Assembly: GCF_024699075.1 (NCBI RefSeq)
Contig: NZ_JAILQF010000098.1
Coordinates: forward strand, 1-7,366
Reading direction: 5' to 3'
DNA: 7,366 nucleotides
DNA from: Butyrivibrio sp.
GTDB taxonomy: Bacteria > Bacillota_A > Clostridia > Lachnospirales > Lachnospiraceae
The position numbers and the translations under genes were made by a program. The notes beneath the pieces are model-generated. The model did not search any database and was not told the DNA's origin. It was given only the letters and a program-made list of their open reading frames with translations. Shown one piece after another: positions 1 to 6,337 of the stretch (position 1 is the first letter of the stretch; the number at the start of each line of letters is the position of its first letter).

Positions 1-1400
1 AGCGTATCATAGCCATCAGGCATATTCATGATATCCTTATGAATATTGGCAGCCTTAGCCGCTTCTATGATCTCATCCATGTCTGCATCAGGAACTGCAT
101 AGCCGATATTCTCAGCAATAGTTCCATTAAAAAGGAATGTGTCCTGGAGAACAGGCGAGATATTCTGCCTGAGACTTTCTATAGTAATATCATTAATATC
201 ATTACCATCAATATATATGTGTCCATTGGTAGGTTCATAAAATCTTGATATAAGCTTGGTCATAGTAGTCTTACCAACTCCGGTAGGACCTACAAGAGCA
301 AGCATCTTACCAGGCTCGCATTCAAAAGAGATATCATCAAGAATCTTACCACCAGTCTCATACGAAAAACTTACATTCTCAAACCTGATCTCACCCTTTA
401 CATCTTTTAACGCAAGAGCCCCTTCCTTGTCCTTGATCTCGCAAGGCGCATCAAGGATCGTGATAACTCGCTCAGCGCCTGCCATAGACTGCTGCATATT
501 CTCAAGAAGGTTGGCAAGCCCTGTGATAGGAGCATAGAAAAGTCCAAGATACAGAAGGAATGCAACCACGTCCTCGACTCTAAGACTTTCTTTCCATGCT
601 AGGTAGCCTCCAAAAGCGACAACAAGTATCGTACCTATAGAAGATATAAATTCAACGCAAGGATGAAATATAGCACTGATCTTAAGCGCCTTAAGCATAG
701 CTTTTACGTGCTCGAAGTTCTTCTCATCAACCTGCTGCGTCTCGTATTCTTCTCTGCCAAAAGACTGTATCTCCTGAAGACCAGACAAGTTATCCTGAAG
801 CTTGCCGTTAAGTTCGCCCATTTTCTTCTGTGATGCCCTGAAGAAGGGTCTTACTTGTTTGGAAAAAATAATACCGGATATAAAAATAAGTGGAATCGGC
901 GCACATGTAATAAGAGCAAGCTTCACATTGATAGTAAGAAGCATTACGAGAACGCCAATAAAAGTCACAATGTTAGTGATAGTCTCCGGAATCATATGAG
1001 CATATAAAAGTTCAAAATCCCTTGTATCATTAACTATACGGCTCATCAGATCTCCAGTCTGCTTATCATGGAAATATCCGATGTGCATGCGTTCAAGCTT
1101 ATCATAAGTACGGGTTCTGAGATCTCCCACAAGGTACCATGCCGCTTTGTGGGCAAGATAATTACTAAGGAATCTGAAAAGGATTCTTCCAAGATAAAGT
1201 CCAATAAGAACGGCCGTAAGTATCCATATTCTCTTCATCCCGTTTTCATCAACGCCGTTGCTTACAATTCCTGTCATTTCTGACAGAGCCTTTGGCGCTG
1301 CAAGATTGATCACCGTGAGCATTAATGTGGAAAAAATTGCGATCACATATAAAAATCTGTATCTTACTGCCTCTTTACTCAGCCTCAATAGCAATTTCAT
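1..1400 (-). CDS. ABC exporter half-transporter (TMD-NBD fusion), 3' end outside the window
   Basis: This is a membrane ATP-driven exporter of the type I (MsbA/MdlB/BmrA-like) class; the substrate cannot be read from sequence. The 466 residues in view begin with a six-helix transmembrane domain (hydrophobic segments near residues 16-36, 58-78, 142-158, 162-180, 242-268 and 277-298). The coupling regions LRTRTYDKLERM and QEIQSFGRE are typical of the family. The nucleotide-binding domain follows: A-loop Tyr347 (FSYET), Walker A GPTGVGKT at 371-378, and Q-loop Gln419 in SPVLQDTFLFNGTIAENI. The window stops at MPDGYDT, just before the expected LSGGQ signature, Walker B and H-loop. The ATG start is supported by GGGGGA (bases 1407-1412) six bases upstream. 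It is divergent from the GH43 gene. Such half-transporters often have a partner encoded next to them, which would lie to the left. The family is certain, the cargo unknown. Confidence 0.93.
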   Translation of the reverse strand, partial: MKLLLRLSKEAVRYRFLYVIAIFSTLMLTVINLAAPKALSEMTGIVSNGVDENGMKRIWILTAVLIGLYLGRILFRFLSNYLAHKAAWYLVGDLRTRTYDKLERMHIGYFHDKQTGDLMSRIVNDTRDFELLYAHMIPETITNIVTFIGVLVMLLTINVKLALITCAPIPLIFISGIIFSKQVRPFFRASQKKMGELNGKLQDNLSGLQEIQSFGREEYETQQVDEKNFEHVKAMLKALKISAIFHPCVEFISSIGTILVVAFGGYLAWKESLRVEDVVAFLLYLGLFYAPITGLANLLENMQQSMAGAERVITILDAPCEIKDKEGALALKDVKGEIRFENVSFSYETGGKILDDISFECEPGKMLALVGPTGVGKTTMTKLISRFYEPTNGHIYIDGNDINDITIESLRQNISPVLQDTFLFNGTIAENIGYAVPDADMDEIIEAAKAANIHKDIMNMPDGYDT

Positions 1401-1452
1401 ACATAGTCCCCCATATCCTTGTAAAAAAGCGCAATGTGCCAATTTTCTGATA

Positions 1453-1481
1453 ATTATATCTCATAAAATAATAGTACACAA
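1453..1481 (-). promoter_or_regulatory. Probable sigma-A promoter of the ABC exporter
   Basis: Read on the minus strand there is TTGTGT (bases 1481-1476), a 17-base spacer, and a perfect TATAAT -10 (bases 1458-1453). This predicts a start near 1446 and a leader of about 45 bases before the exporter ATG. The -35 matches only the TTG half of the consensus, so the -10 carries most of the evidence. Confidence 0.6.
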
Positions 1482-1553
1482 TTCAATCACCAAAAATGGG
1501 CACTATTCTATAAATTTTGAGAATATTCATCCGGCATACATAAATAAAAAAGC

Positions 1554-1590
1554 AGAAGAGCCTTTATCTAAGCACTCTTCTACCTTTTTT
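1554..1590. terminator. Bidirectional terminator-like hairpin in a divergent region
   Basis: AGAAGAG (1554-1560) pairs perfectly with CTCTTCT (1575-1581) around a 14-base loop. On the plus strand the stem is followed by ACC and six T; on the minus strand by GC and seven T, so it is a better terminator for minus-strand RNA. No annotated gene ends here: the exporter and glycosidase both start outward from it. It may end a short untranslated RNA, act as an attenuator, or insulate the two promoters. Confidence 0.45.
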
Positions 1591-1605
1591 ATCTACCGAG
1601 ATAAA
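1588..1605. promoter_or_regulatory. 18-bp palindrome, possible operator
   Basis: TTTATCT (1588-1594) and AGATAAA (1599-1605) are perfect inverted copies separated by ACCG. It lies 162 bases upstream of the glycosidase start and 188 bases upstream of the exporter start. A repressor or activator site for the carbohydrate gene is plausible, but no regulator gene is in view, so this is inference from symmetry only. Confidence 0.3.
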
Positions 1606-1766
1606 TCCATTACACTCATCTCTCTTCATCAAAAGATATTACTGCTGACTTAATAATAAGAGATAGCAAAAAATGACTAAAATTCCTCAACAAATAGTAA
1701 GTCTGCGGTCCTGTATTTCGGTAGTATTGGGATGTAACAGAAAACCACGATATAAAAGGTTAAAAT

Positions 1767-3284
1767 ATGAAAATCAAAGTATTTACAAGAGAAGTTAATG
1801 AAAACAATTACCCGGAAGGGCTTGCAAGAAGTGTACATTTCGAAGTTATTTCTGATGACGGAAGCGCTGCACCTTTAAACAGAAACTACGGAATTCTTTT
1901 TGCAAAAGGTTCTATAAGCAAGGATAATACCATCATTCCAAAGGGTGTTCAGAATCCGCTTATGTTCAATATGGAAGACGGATGGATCGGTATTGCTGCA
2001 GAAAGAGTCCTTGAAAACGGCGAGGTTGATAAGGATGCTTTAAACCAAAAAGTTCTTTGGAAAACCAAAGATCTGATTCACTTTGAAAAGGATGAGCTTG
2101 TTCCTGTAACAGATTCTATGCAAAAAGACACCCTTGAAGTAGATTCCGAAATAATAAAGAAAGCCGAGCAATACTGGAATCCAATCGTATGCACCGGTGT
2201 AACCTGCAAGGACGACAAGTCAGGTATACTAATTTCATACAGCGATGGATCTTCAAGAGAAAAAAAGTTTGGCCCAGATGGACGTATACACCAGCAGAAG
2301 TTTGACTTCCCTCTTGCAAAGGGATACGGCGATCCCGTTATTTTCCCATGGGAAGGAAAATGGTATTTCATATCAACCAGCGACAATCGTCATGACATAG
2401 GTATCTATGTGCGAGAAGCTGATGATGTACATGGCCTCTTTGCAGAAGGTGTCACCGAGCATCTCATCCTTCCATTTGATCCTGAAAGAGGCTTCGAGCA
2501 GACCTTCTGGGCACCCGAATTCCATGTGATCGGAGGCGAATTATATATTCTTTTTGCTGTAAGCGGCCATGAGTGGGGCCCACAGTGTCATATGATGAAG
2601 AAAAAGAAAAGCGCAAGTATCATAGAAGCTGACAGCTGGGAAGATCCTGTAAAGGTGTACAAAATGGATGGAAAGCCAATAGGACAACAAGGCGCCATAA
2701 CCCTTGATATGACCCATGTTAAAACAAGCAAAGGTTCATATCTTATCTGGTCATACAGGCAGTTCATCGGACATCCGAATGATACTGGTTCCATGCTTTA
2801 TATCGCATCCATTGATGAAGATAAGCCATGGATCCTTACAAGTGAACCTGTGCTCCTTACAAGACCTCTTCTTGGCTGGGAGAATGTATCAGGAACTATC
2901 AACAACGAAGGCCCTTATGGCTTTATCCATGGAGGAAAGCTCTATGTTACATATTCAGGCGGTGCTGCCAACTCTTATACCTATGCAGTTGGTCTTCTGA
3001 CAGCTGATGAAGATGCCGATCTGTTAGATATCTCCTCCTGGACCAAGAGCATTACACCAGTCCTTAACTTCTATTCTGTAAAAGGAGTTTTCGGCCCAGG
3101 TCACAACTCATTCTTTACTAACGAAGATGGCGAACTGATGATAGCTTATCATGGAGAAACTGACATAGATAGTACTCTTAGATGTGATGGTATAAGGCGA
3201 GTACACTTCAGAGCTGATGGCACGCCGTATTTCCAGATGTCAGCGTCAGAGGATCTGATGACATATGGCGCGAATCAGATGTAA
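1767..3284 (+). CDS. Family 43 glycoside hydrolase (GH43-like), cytoplasmic
   Basis: The 505-residue protein has the five-bladed beta-propeller pattern of clan GH-F, family GH43, whose members release arabinose, xylose or galactose residues from plant polysaccharide fragments. Visible landmarks are GDPVIF (Asp189, expected general base) followed by GKWYFISTSD; WAPEFHVIGGELYILFA at 248 onward; Asp314 in ITLDMTHV (candidate pKa-modulating Asp); NEGPYGFIHGGKLYVTYSGG with Glu381 as expected general acid; and GPGHNSFF with His446, a propeller-centre position often binding metal in the family. The first 180 residues contain a blade-like segment ending LWKTKDLIHFE, so the protein is longer than minimal GH43 domains. 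There is no signal peptide or lipobox, suggesting that it works on imported oligosaccharides. The start is set by AAAAGG seven bases upstream. The substrate cannot be decided; the residue roles are assigned by motif, not structure. Confidence 0.85.
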   Translation: MKIKVFTREVNENNYPEGLARSVHFEVISDDGSAAPLNRNYGILFAKGSISKDNTIIPKGVQNPLMFNMEDGWIGIAAERVLENGEVDKDALNQKVLWKTKDLIHFEKDELVPVTDSMQKDTLEVDSEIIKKAEQYWNPIVCTGVTCKDDKSGILISYSDGSSREKKFGPDGRIHQQKFDFPLAKGYGDPVIFPWEGKWYFISTSDNRHDIGIYVREADDVHGLFAEGVTEHLILPFDPERGFEQTFWAPEFHVIGGELYILFAVSGHEWGPQCHMMKKKKSASIIEADSWEDPVKVYKMDGKPIGQQGAITLDMTHVKTSKGSYLIWSYRQFIGHPNDTGSMLYIASIDEDKPWILTSEPVLLTRPLLGWENVSGTINNEGPYGFIHGGKLYVTYSGGAANSYTYAVGLLTADEDADLLDISSWTKSITPVLNFYSVKGVFGPGHNSFFTNEDGELMIAYHGETDIDSTLRCDGIRRVHFRADGTPYFQMSASEDLMTYGANQM

Positions 3285-3290
3285 AAAAGG

Positions 3291-3350
3291 TTGAATCAAT
3301 ATTTAACAAAAGCTTTGATTCAATATTATATTAATAGTTCAATTGAATCA
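3291..3350. repeat. Three-copy TTGAATCA cluster forming competing hairpins after the GH43 gene
   Basis: TTGAATCAA (3291-3299) is complementary to TTGATTCAA (3315-3323), giving a 9-bp stem. A further TTGAATCA at 3343-3350 can instead pair with the same middle copy (TGATTCAAT with ATTGAATCA, extended by AGC with GCT across a small bulge). Only one hairpin can form at a time. Neither is followed by a strong T-tract, so a role in 3'-end processing or stability is as likely as termination. Confidence 0.4.
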
Positions 3351-3369
3351 GCTCTGTTAAGATAGCCCA

Positions 3370-3410
3370 AAAATCACGAACCACACAGCAATTGTGAGGT
3401 TCATGATTTT
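3370..3410. terminator. Strong bidirectional terminator between convergent genes
   Basis: Three stacked helices form one long imperfect hairpin: AAAATCA/TGATTTT (3370-3376 with 3404-3410), GAACC/GGTTC (3378-3382 with 3398-3402) and CACA/TGTG (3384-3387 with 3393-3396), with single mismatches between them and the loop GCAAT. The plus-strand side ends in TTTTATAT and the minus-strand side in TTTTTGGG, so it can stop RNA from both directions. It lies 86 bases after the GH43 stop. Before the insertion it was probably the shared terminator of the GH43 gene and the NUDIX gene now found to the right of the element. Confidence 0.7.
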
Positions 3411-3456
3411 ATATAAAAAAGTTATAAAGTAAACTTTGGCGCAACGTAGGCGAAAA

Positions 3457-3476
3457 CCCATAGGCTTGCCTGTGGG
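3457..3476. repeat. Left-end recognition hairpin of the IS200/IS605-type element
   Basis: CCCATAGGC and GCCTGTGGG pair (one T-G wobble) around a tight loop; the whole hairpin reads CCCATAGGCTTGCCTGTGGG. It matches the right-end hairpin at 17 of 20 positions and is preceded by GAAAA, a candidate guide sequence of the kind that pairs with the left cleavage site in this family. TnpA of this family binds such single-strand hairpins. Confidence 0.75.
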
Positions 3477-3490
3477 ATGAAGCCTTTTTC
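3462..3490 (+). terminator. Left-end terminator that competes with the recombination hairpin
   Basis: AGGCTT (3462-3467) pairs with AAGCCT (3480-3485), followed by TTTTC. The left arm is also part of the recognition hairpin at 3457-3476, so the two structures exclude each other. It lies just upstream of the element promoter and would block readthrough from outside. IS200 is known to carry a left-end terminator with this insulating role; its presence here is inferred from the fold only. Confidence 0.45.
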
Positions 3491-3494
3491 TATT

Positions 3495-3523
3495 TTGACA
3501 AACACATAGAATAAATATATAAT
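3495..3523 (+). promoter_or_regulatory. Perfect-consensus sigma-A promoter of the transposon operon
   Basis: TTGACA (3495-3500) and TATAAT (3518-3523) are separated by exactly 17 bases, a full consensus match. A start near 3530 gives a leader of about 20 bases before the first gene of the element, which has AAAGGA (3538-3543) nine bases before its ATG. Such a strong promoter in a transposable element would be expected to need repression. Confidence 0.85.
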
Positions 3524-3529
3524 CTATGT
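3504..3529. promoter_or_regulatory. Inverted repeat over the -10, candidate operator for the element's RHH protein
   Basis: ACATAGA (3504-3510) and TCTATGT (3523-3529) are perfect inverted copies with 12 bases between them. They flank and touch the TATAAT of the element promoter, where a bound dimer pair would exclude RNA polymerase. The second gene of the operon encodes a ribbon-helix-helix protein, a family that typically binds paired short repeats and represses its own promoter. The link is inference. Confidence 0.5.
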
Positions 3530-3552
3530 ATTAACATAAAGGAAAAATACAA

Positions 3553-4140
3553 ATGGATAATTCGAAATGCGTAGAGTATGTGAATTCTCATGTAGACGAA
3601 ATTGCTGAATATGTAAATGAGTGCTTTGATCAATCAAAAGAATTCATAAAAGCAAGGCTGATTCGTCGGATAAGAGATGAATTGTCACCCACTCCAGTTC
3701 ACTATGAGATAAAATATGTCTACGATCCTTATGATCATTCTGGAATACTTGTAGAAGACGGATATATTTCGCTCGAACAGACTGTAGGAGAATTTCTTGA
3801 AAACGAATATAGCGGAAACAAGAAAGCTACTTATGAAAGCGGTCGCGGTTGGAATTATCTTACATACGGCGATGAAATAAGTTACGATACATTAGATATG
3901 GCATCAGATATAATGTTTTCTGCAATACGCAGACATATTGAAAATCATTTTGGTGAAAATCTTTCTGATGATGAACTTGAAGATATTCGAGAATCCTGCA
4001 GTGATTTCGATGATATATATGTGGATTGCAAAGCCTATGATTTTTTTTGTAGTATGGGTGCTGCTGAATTTGTTGGTATTGAGGATATGCAACTTAAAGA
4101 CATTGTTAAGAAAGGGAGAAATTCTAATGGCACGACCTAA
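3553..4140 (+). CDS. Acidic 195-residue protein of unknown function, first gene of the IS operon
   Basis: I do not recognise this protein. It is soluble-looking, without signal peptide or membrane segment, and strongly acidic: by my count about 42 Asp/Glu against about 19 Lys/Arg. Predicted features are an N-terminal helical part (residues 1-45, ending KARLIRRIRDEL), an aromatic beta-like middle (HYEIKYVYDPYDHSG, then GRGWNYLTYGDEISYD), and a helical acidic C-terminal part around LSDDELEDIRESCSDFDD. The start has AAAGGA nine bases upstream and sits about 20 bases behind the predicted transcript start. Its last 14 bases overlap the ribbon-helix-helix gene, so the two are probably co-translated. 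Possibilities are a partner or inhibitor of the RHH protein, TnpA or TnpB, a nucleic-acid mimic, or the active half of a two-gene addiction-like pair; none is supported by a motif. It is not a standard gene of IS200/IS605 elements. Confidence 0.8.
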   Translation: MDNSKCVEYVNSHVDEIAEYVNECFDQSKEFIKARLIRRIRDELSPTPVHYEIKYVYDPYDHSGILVEDGYISLEQTVGEFLENEYSGNKKATYESGRGWNYLTYGDEISYDTLDMASDIMFSAIRRHIENHFGENLSDDELEDIRESCSDFDDIYVDCKAYDFFCSMGAAEFVGIEDMQLKDIVKKGRNSNGTT

Positions 4141-4309
4141 AAGCGAAAATGTACAAATCAATATCTCTATCCCAGCTGAATGGAAGAAGGAACTTGAAAA
4201 CCTTGCACGGATCTATTCAGTTGAGGAAGGTGAAACCGTTACTTTCCTTGATCTTATGCGCAGGGGCATTCAGGAAAAATATCAGTTAGGAGTAAAAAAC
4301 AATGAGTGA
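4127..4309 (+). CDS. Ribbon-helix-helix (Arc/CopG-type) DNA-binding protein of the IS operon
   Basis: The 60-residue product fits the ribbon-helix-helix fold: basic tail MARPKSE, a beta strand VQINISIP that would form the DNA-contacting ribbon, helix A EWKKELENLARIYSVEE, and helix B around TFLDLMRRGIQEKYQL. Such proteins bind DNA as dimers and often repress their own operon. AGGGAG (4113-4118) lies eight bases upstream of the chosen ATG; the frame is open further upstream to 3938, but that part reads as a shadow of the preceding gene. Its start overlaps the 195-residue gene by 14 bases and its end overlaps tnpA by eight (ATGAGTGA). A regulator is not usual in IS605-type elements; it most simply controls the promoter at 3495-3523. 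An antitoxin-like role with the preceding acidic protein is possible but less supported, because RHH antitoxins usually precede or neutralise a recognisable toxin. Confidence 0.75.
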   Translation: MARPKSENVQINISIPAEWKKELENLARIYSVEEGETVTFLDLMRRGIQEKYQLGVKNNE

Positions 4310-4715
4310 GGGGCAATATCATAGTGCTTCACATTGTAAATATCTGATACAGTATCATATCATCTGGTGTCCTAAATTTAGATCTTCAGTATTAAAAGGC
4401 AATGTAGAAGATACGCTCAAACTGATACTTCAAAAAATCTGCGATGATTATAACTATAGTATCAAGGCCCTTGAAGTAATGCCTGACCATATACATATAT
4501 TTGTAGATGTCCCACAGACTGTTGCACCGTGCGATGTTGTCAGGACTCTCAAGAGTATCAGTGCAATAGAACTGTTTAAGGCATTTCCACAACTCAAACG
4601 ATTCTATGCAAGATGCGGTGTTTTATGGTCAAAGGGATATTTTGTGTCAACGGTGGGGCATATAAGCGAAGCTACAGTAATTAAGTACATTGAGGAGCAA
4701 AAAAGGCATGACTGA
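4302..4715 (+). CDS. tnpA: IS200/IS605 family transposase TnpA (Y1 HUH single-strand transposase)
   Basis: This 137-residue protein is the normal size for the family and looks complete. The metal-binding HUH motif is His63-Ile-His65 in MPDHIHIFVD. The nucleophilic tyrosine is Tyr129 in ATVIKYIEEQ, with Gln133 as the usual extra metal ligand. YHIIWCPKFR near the N-terminus and KGYFVSTVGHISEA before the tyrosine are also typical. The enzyme works as a dimer, cutting and rejoining single-stranded DNA at hairpin-marked ends during replication-linked transposition. AGGAG (4288-4292) is nine bases before the ATG. The start overlaps the RHH gene by eight bases and the end overlaps tnpB by eight, so translation is probably coupled. 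All catalytic residues are present, so the element may still be mobile. Confidence 0.95.
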   Translation: MSEGQYHSASHCKYLIQYHIIWCPKFRSSVLKGNVEDTLKLILQKICDDYNYSIKALEVMPDHIHIFVDVPQTVAPCDVVRTLKSISAIELFKAFPQLKRFYARCGVLWSKGYFVSTVGHISEATVIKYIEEQKRHD

Positions 4716-6318
4716 TTATGAATACGGGAGGATATTAAAGAAATTCCATAAGCTTTCTGACAGGCATATTATAGTCGCCGAAACTGATATGCCTTATTCC
4801 GATATGCTTAAAGTCGTGGCTCTTTCTGAAAAGATACGCAAAGCGGGCAATGAACTTGTTGGTCTTATGAGAAGGAACCATGACCAGCTCATGCGTACAA
4901 AAAGATACCGCAAACTGCTTTCTTTGTATGGTAGTACGGAAAACATGGCTAAACGTAAGATACTTGCCGATCAGCTTAATGAAATGCAGAAATCCTATAA
5001 TGTCACATGGGATTGTTGTAGAAAATCAATGATTCCAATAGGCAAAAAGTATGGGATAGATGCTATATTTGCCTTAACCAAAGCTGAAGATGTATGGCGC
5101 GGTATGGAGAAATGTCTCTATGGTAGTGGTAAGACCATACATTTCTCAAAATTTGGGGAGCTACCATGTATCCGAGCAAAGCAGATAAGCCGTGGTATAC
5201 CCATTTCTGTAAAAGATAACAGATTACAATTCAAACTTGGAAAGAAAGCTTTCGGGATACAGATAGCCGATAGATTCCAAATGGATGAAGTAAATGCCGT
5301 TCTGTCGTATCTTAACGAACCAGAAATAATGGATAAAAAGGCTGTAGATACTTTACTTGAGGATGCTTATTGTATAGATACATACAGACCATGCTATGCA
5401 ACTCTCGTCCCCAAAATGATAAGAGGCAAATACAGGGTATACCTGCATCTGACTATTGAAGGCAAAGCAAAACCTAAGTATGATAAGTACGGCAATCCAC
5501 GCCATAAGTATGGCAAAGGTATGATAGGTGCTGATATTGGCACACAGACAGTTGCCTATACATCTGATACTGAGGTTGGTCTAAAGAACCTTTCTGAACG
5601 TGGTGACAGCATACAGACATCCGAAAGAAAAGAGCGTCTAATCTATCGTGCCATGGACAGGTCAAGAAGGGCAACCAACCCGCAAAATTATAATGAGGAT
5701 GGTACTGTTAAGAAAGGTCGTAAAATCTGGAAATACTCAAATCATTATAAGAAAATGAAAGTCAGACATTCTGAGCTGTGCCGTATCAATGCAGTTAACA
5801 GGCAACTTGCAATAAATGAGGACGCTAACCACCTACGAAGTCTTGGAGAAATAATTGTAACTGAACCTAAGAATGCAGGCAAGCTTATGAAACGATCAAA
5901 AGAGACTACCAAAAACGATAAAGGTAAGTTCAATAAGAAAAAACGTTTCGGTAAGTCTGTAAAGAACAGATGCCCCGGTGGTTTCCAGACCACATTGGAA
6001 AGAAAATTCAAAGCCACAGGTGGAACTTATAATGAAGTCCCAAACAATTACAGAGCATCACAGTATGACCATACGGCTGATGACTATATAAAAAAGAAGC
6101 TCTCCGATAGATTGTATAAACTTCATGATGGCACTGAAGTACAAAGAGACTGGTATTCATCATTCCTGCTCTATTGCTATGAACCTAAAACGCAAAATAT
6201 AGATAAAGACAAATGTGCTAAGACTTTTGAGGCACAATACAATAAAGAAAAAGCCTTAATCACCTGGATCAAGGCATATAAAATCAAGATATTAAACAGT
6301 GGAATTAACGTAGCTTAA
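4708..6318 (+). CDS. tnpB: TnpB-related RuvC-fold protein (RNA-guided nuclease lineage) lacking zinc-finger cysteines
   Basis: This 536-residue protein is the OrfB/TnpB partner of IS605-type elements, the ancestor group of Cas12 nucleases. The C-terminal half shows split RuvC motifs: Asp276 in IGADIGTQTVAY, Glu386 in IIVTEPKNAGKL and Asp481 in VQRDWYSSFLL, so the catalytic triad looks intact. Between the second and third motifs, where typical TnpB has two Cys pairs, residues 451-481 (from SQYDHTADDY to GTEVQRD) contain no cysteine. Family members are usually about 370-420 residues, so the N-terminal half, rich in Lys/Arg and presumed to bind RNA and target DNA, is enlarged. I choose ATG 4708, preceded by GAGGAG at 4692-4697 and overlapping the tnpA stop by eight bases; an in-frame TTG at 4690 would add six residues. 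The name IS605 accessory TnpB-related protein fits. Nuclease activity is inferred, not shown. Confidence 0.9.
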   Translation: MTDYEYGRILKKFHKLSDRHIIVAETDMPYSDMLKVVALSEKIRKAGNELVGLMRRNHDQLMRTKRYRKLLSLYGSTENMAKRKILADQLNEMQKSYNVTWDCCRKSMIPIGKKYGIDAIFALTKAEDVWRGMEKCLYGSGKTIHFSKFGELPCIRAKQISRGIPISVKDNRLQFKLGKKAFGIQIADRFQMDEVNAVLSYLNEPEIMDKKAVDTLLEDAYCIDTYRPCYATLVPKMIRGKYRVYLHLTIEGKAKPKYDKYGNPRHKYGKGMIGADIGTQTVAYTSDTEVGLKNLSERGDSIQTSERKERLIYRAMDRSRRATNPQNYNEDGTVKKGRKIWKYSNHYKKMKVRHSELCRINAVNRQLAINEDANHLRSLGEIIVTEPKNAGKLMKRSKETTKNDKGKFNKKKRFGKSVKNRCPGGFQTTLERKFKATGGTYNEVPNNYRASQYDHTADDYIKKKLSDRLYKLHDGTEVQRDWYSSFLLYCYEPKTQNIDKDKCAKTFEAQYNKEKALITWIKAYKIKILNSGINVA

Positions 6319-6337
6319 CAACTTAATAATCAGGGAG

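Larger units (their letters stand above)
1401..1766. other. Divergent intergenic region without a convincing gene
   Basis: These 366 bases separate the ABC exporter (minus) from the glycosidase (plus). I see the exporter promoter (1453-1481), a hairpin with T-tracts on both sides (1554-1590), an 18-bp palindrome (1588-1605) and the glycosidase ribosome binding site (AAAAGG at 1754-1759, seven bases before its ATG). A good sigma-A promoter for the glycosidase is not obvious, so it may need an activator or lie further upstream. The octamer TTTATCTA occurs twice, at 1563-1570 and 1588-1595. Open frames through this stretch have no good ribosome binding site or recognisable product. Confidence 0.6.

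Noticed and set aside
256..537. Plus-strand open frames across 39-1653
   Set aside because: They lie opposite the well-supported ABC exporter gene or run into the AT-rich gap without a good ribosome binding site; their compositions match antisense shadows.
1673..1798. 41-codon frame starting ATGACTAAAATTCC and overlapping the GH43 start
   Set aside because: Weak ribosome binding site, no recognisable product, and it runs out of frame into the well-supported GH43 gene.
3938..4126. N-terminal extension of the ribbon-helix-helix frame (63 extra codons)
   Set aside because: It overlaps the 195-residue gene out of frame, reads as an implausible hydrophobic run, and the ATG at 4127 has a strong ribosome binding site.
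3553..4309. The acidic protein plus RHH protein as a toxin-antitoxin pair
   Set aside because: Gene sizes and overlap would allow it, but the 195-residue protein shows no toxin motif and the operator position explains the RHH protein as a regulator. Left as an alternative only.
4708..6318. Nuclease-dead TnpB repressor (TldR-like)
   Set aside because: The RuvC acidic residues Asp276, Glu386 and Asp481 all appear present, and an intact tnpA is in the same operon, unlike the domesticated repressors.
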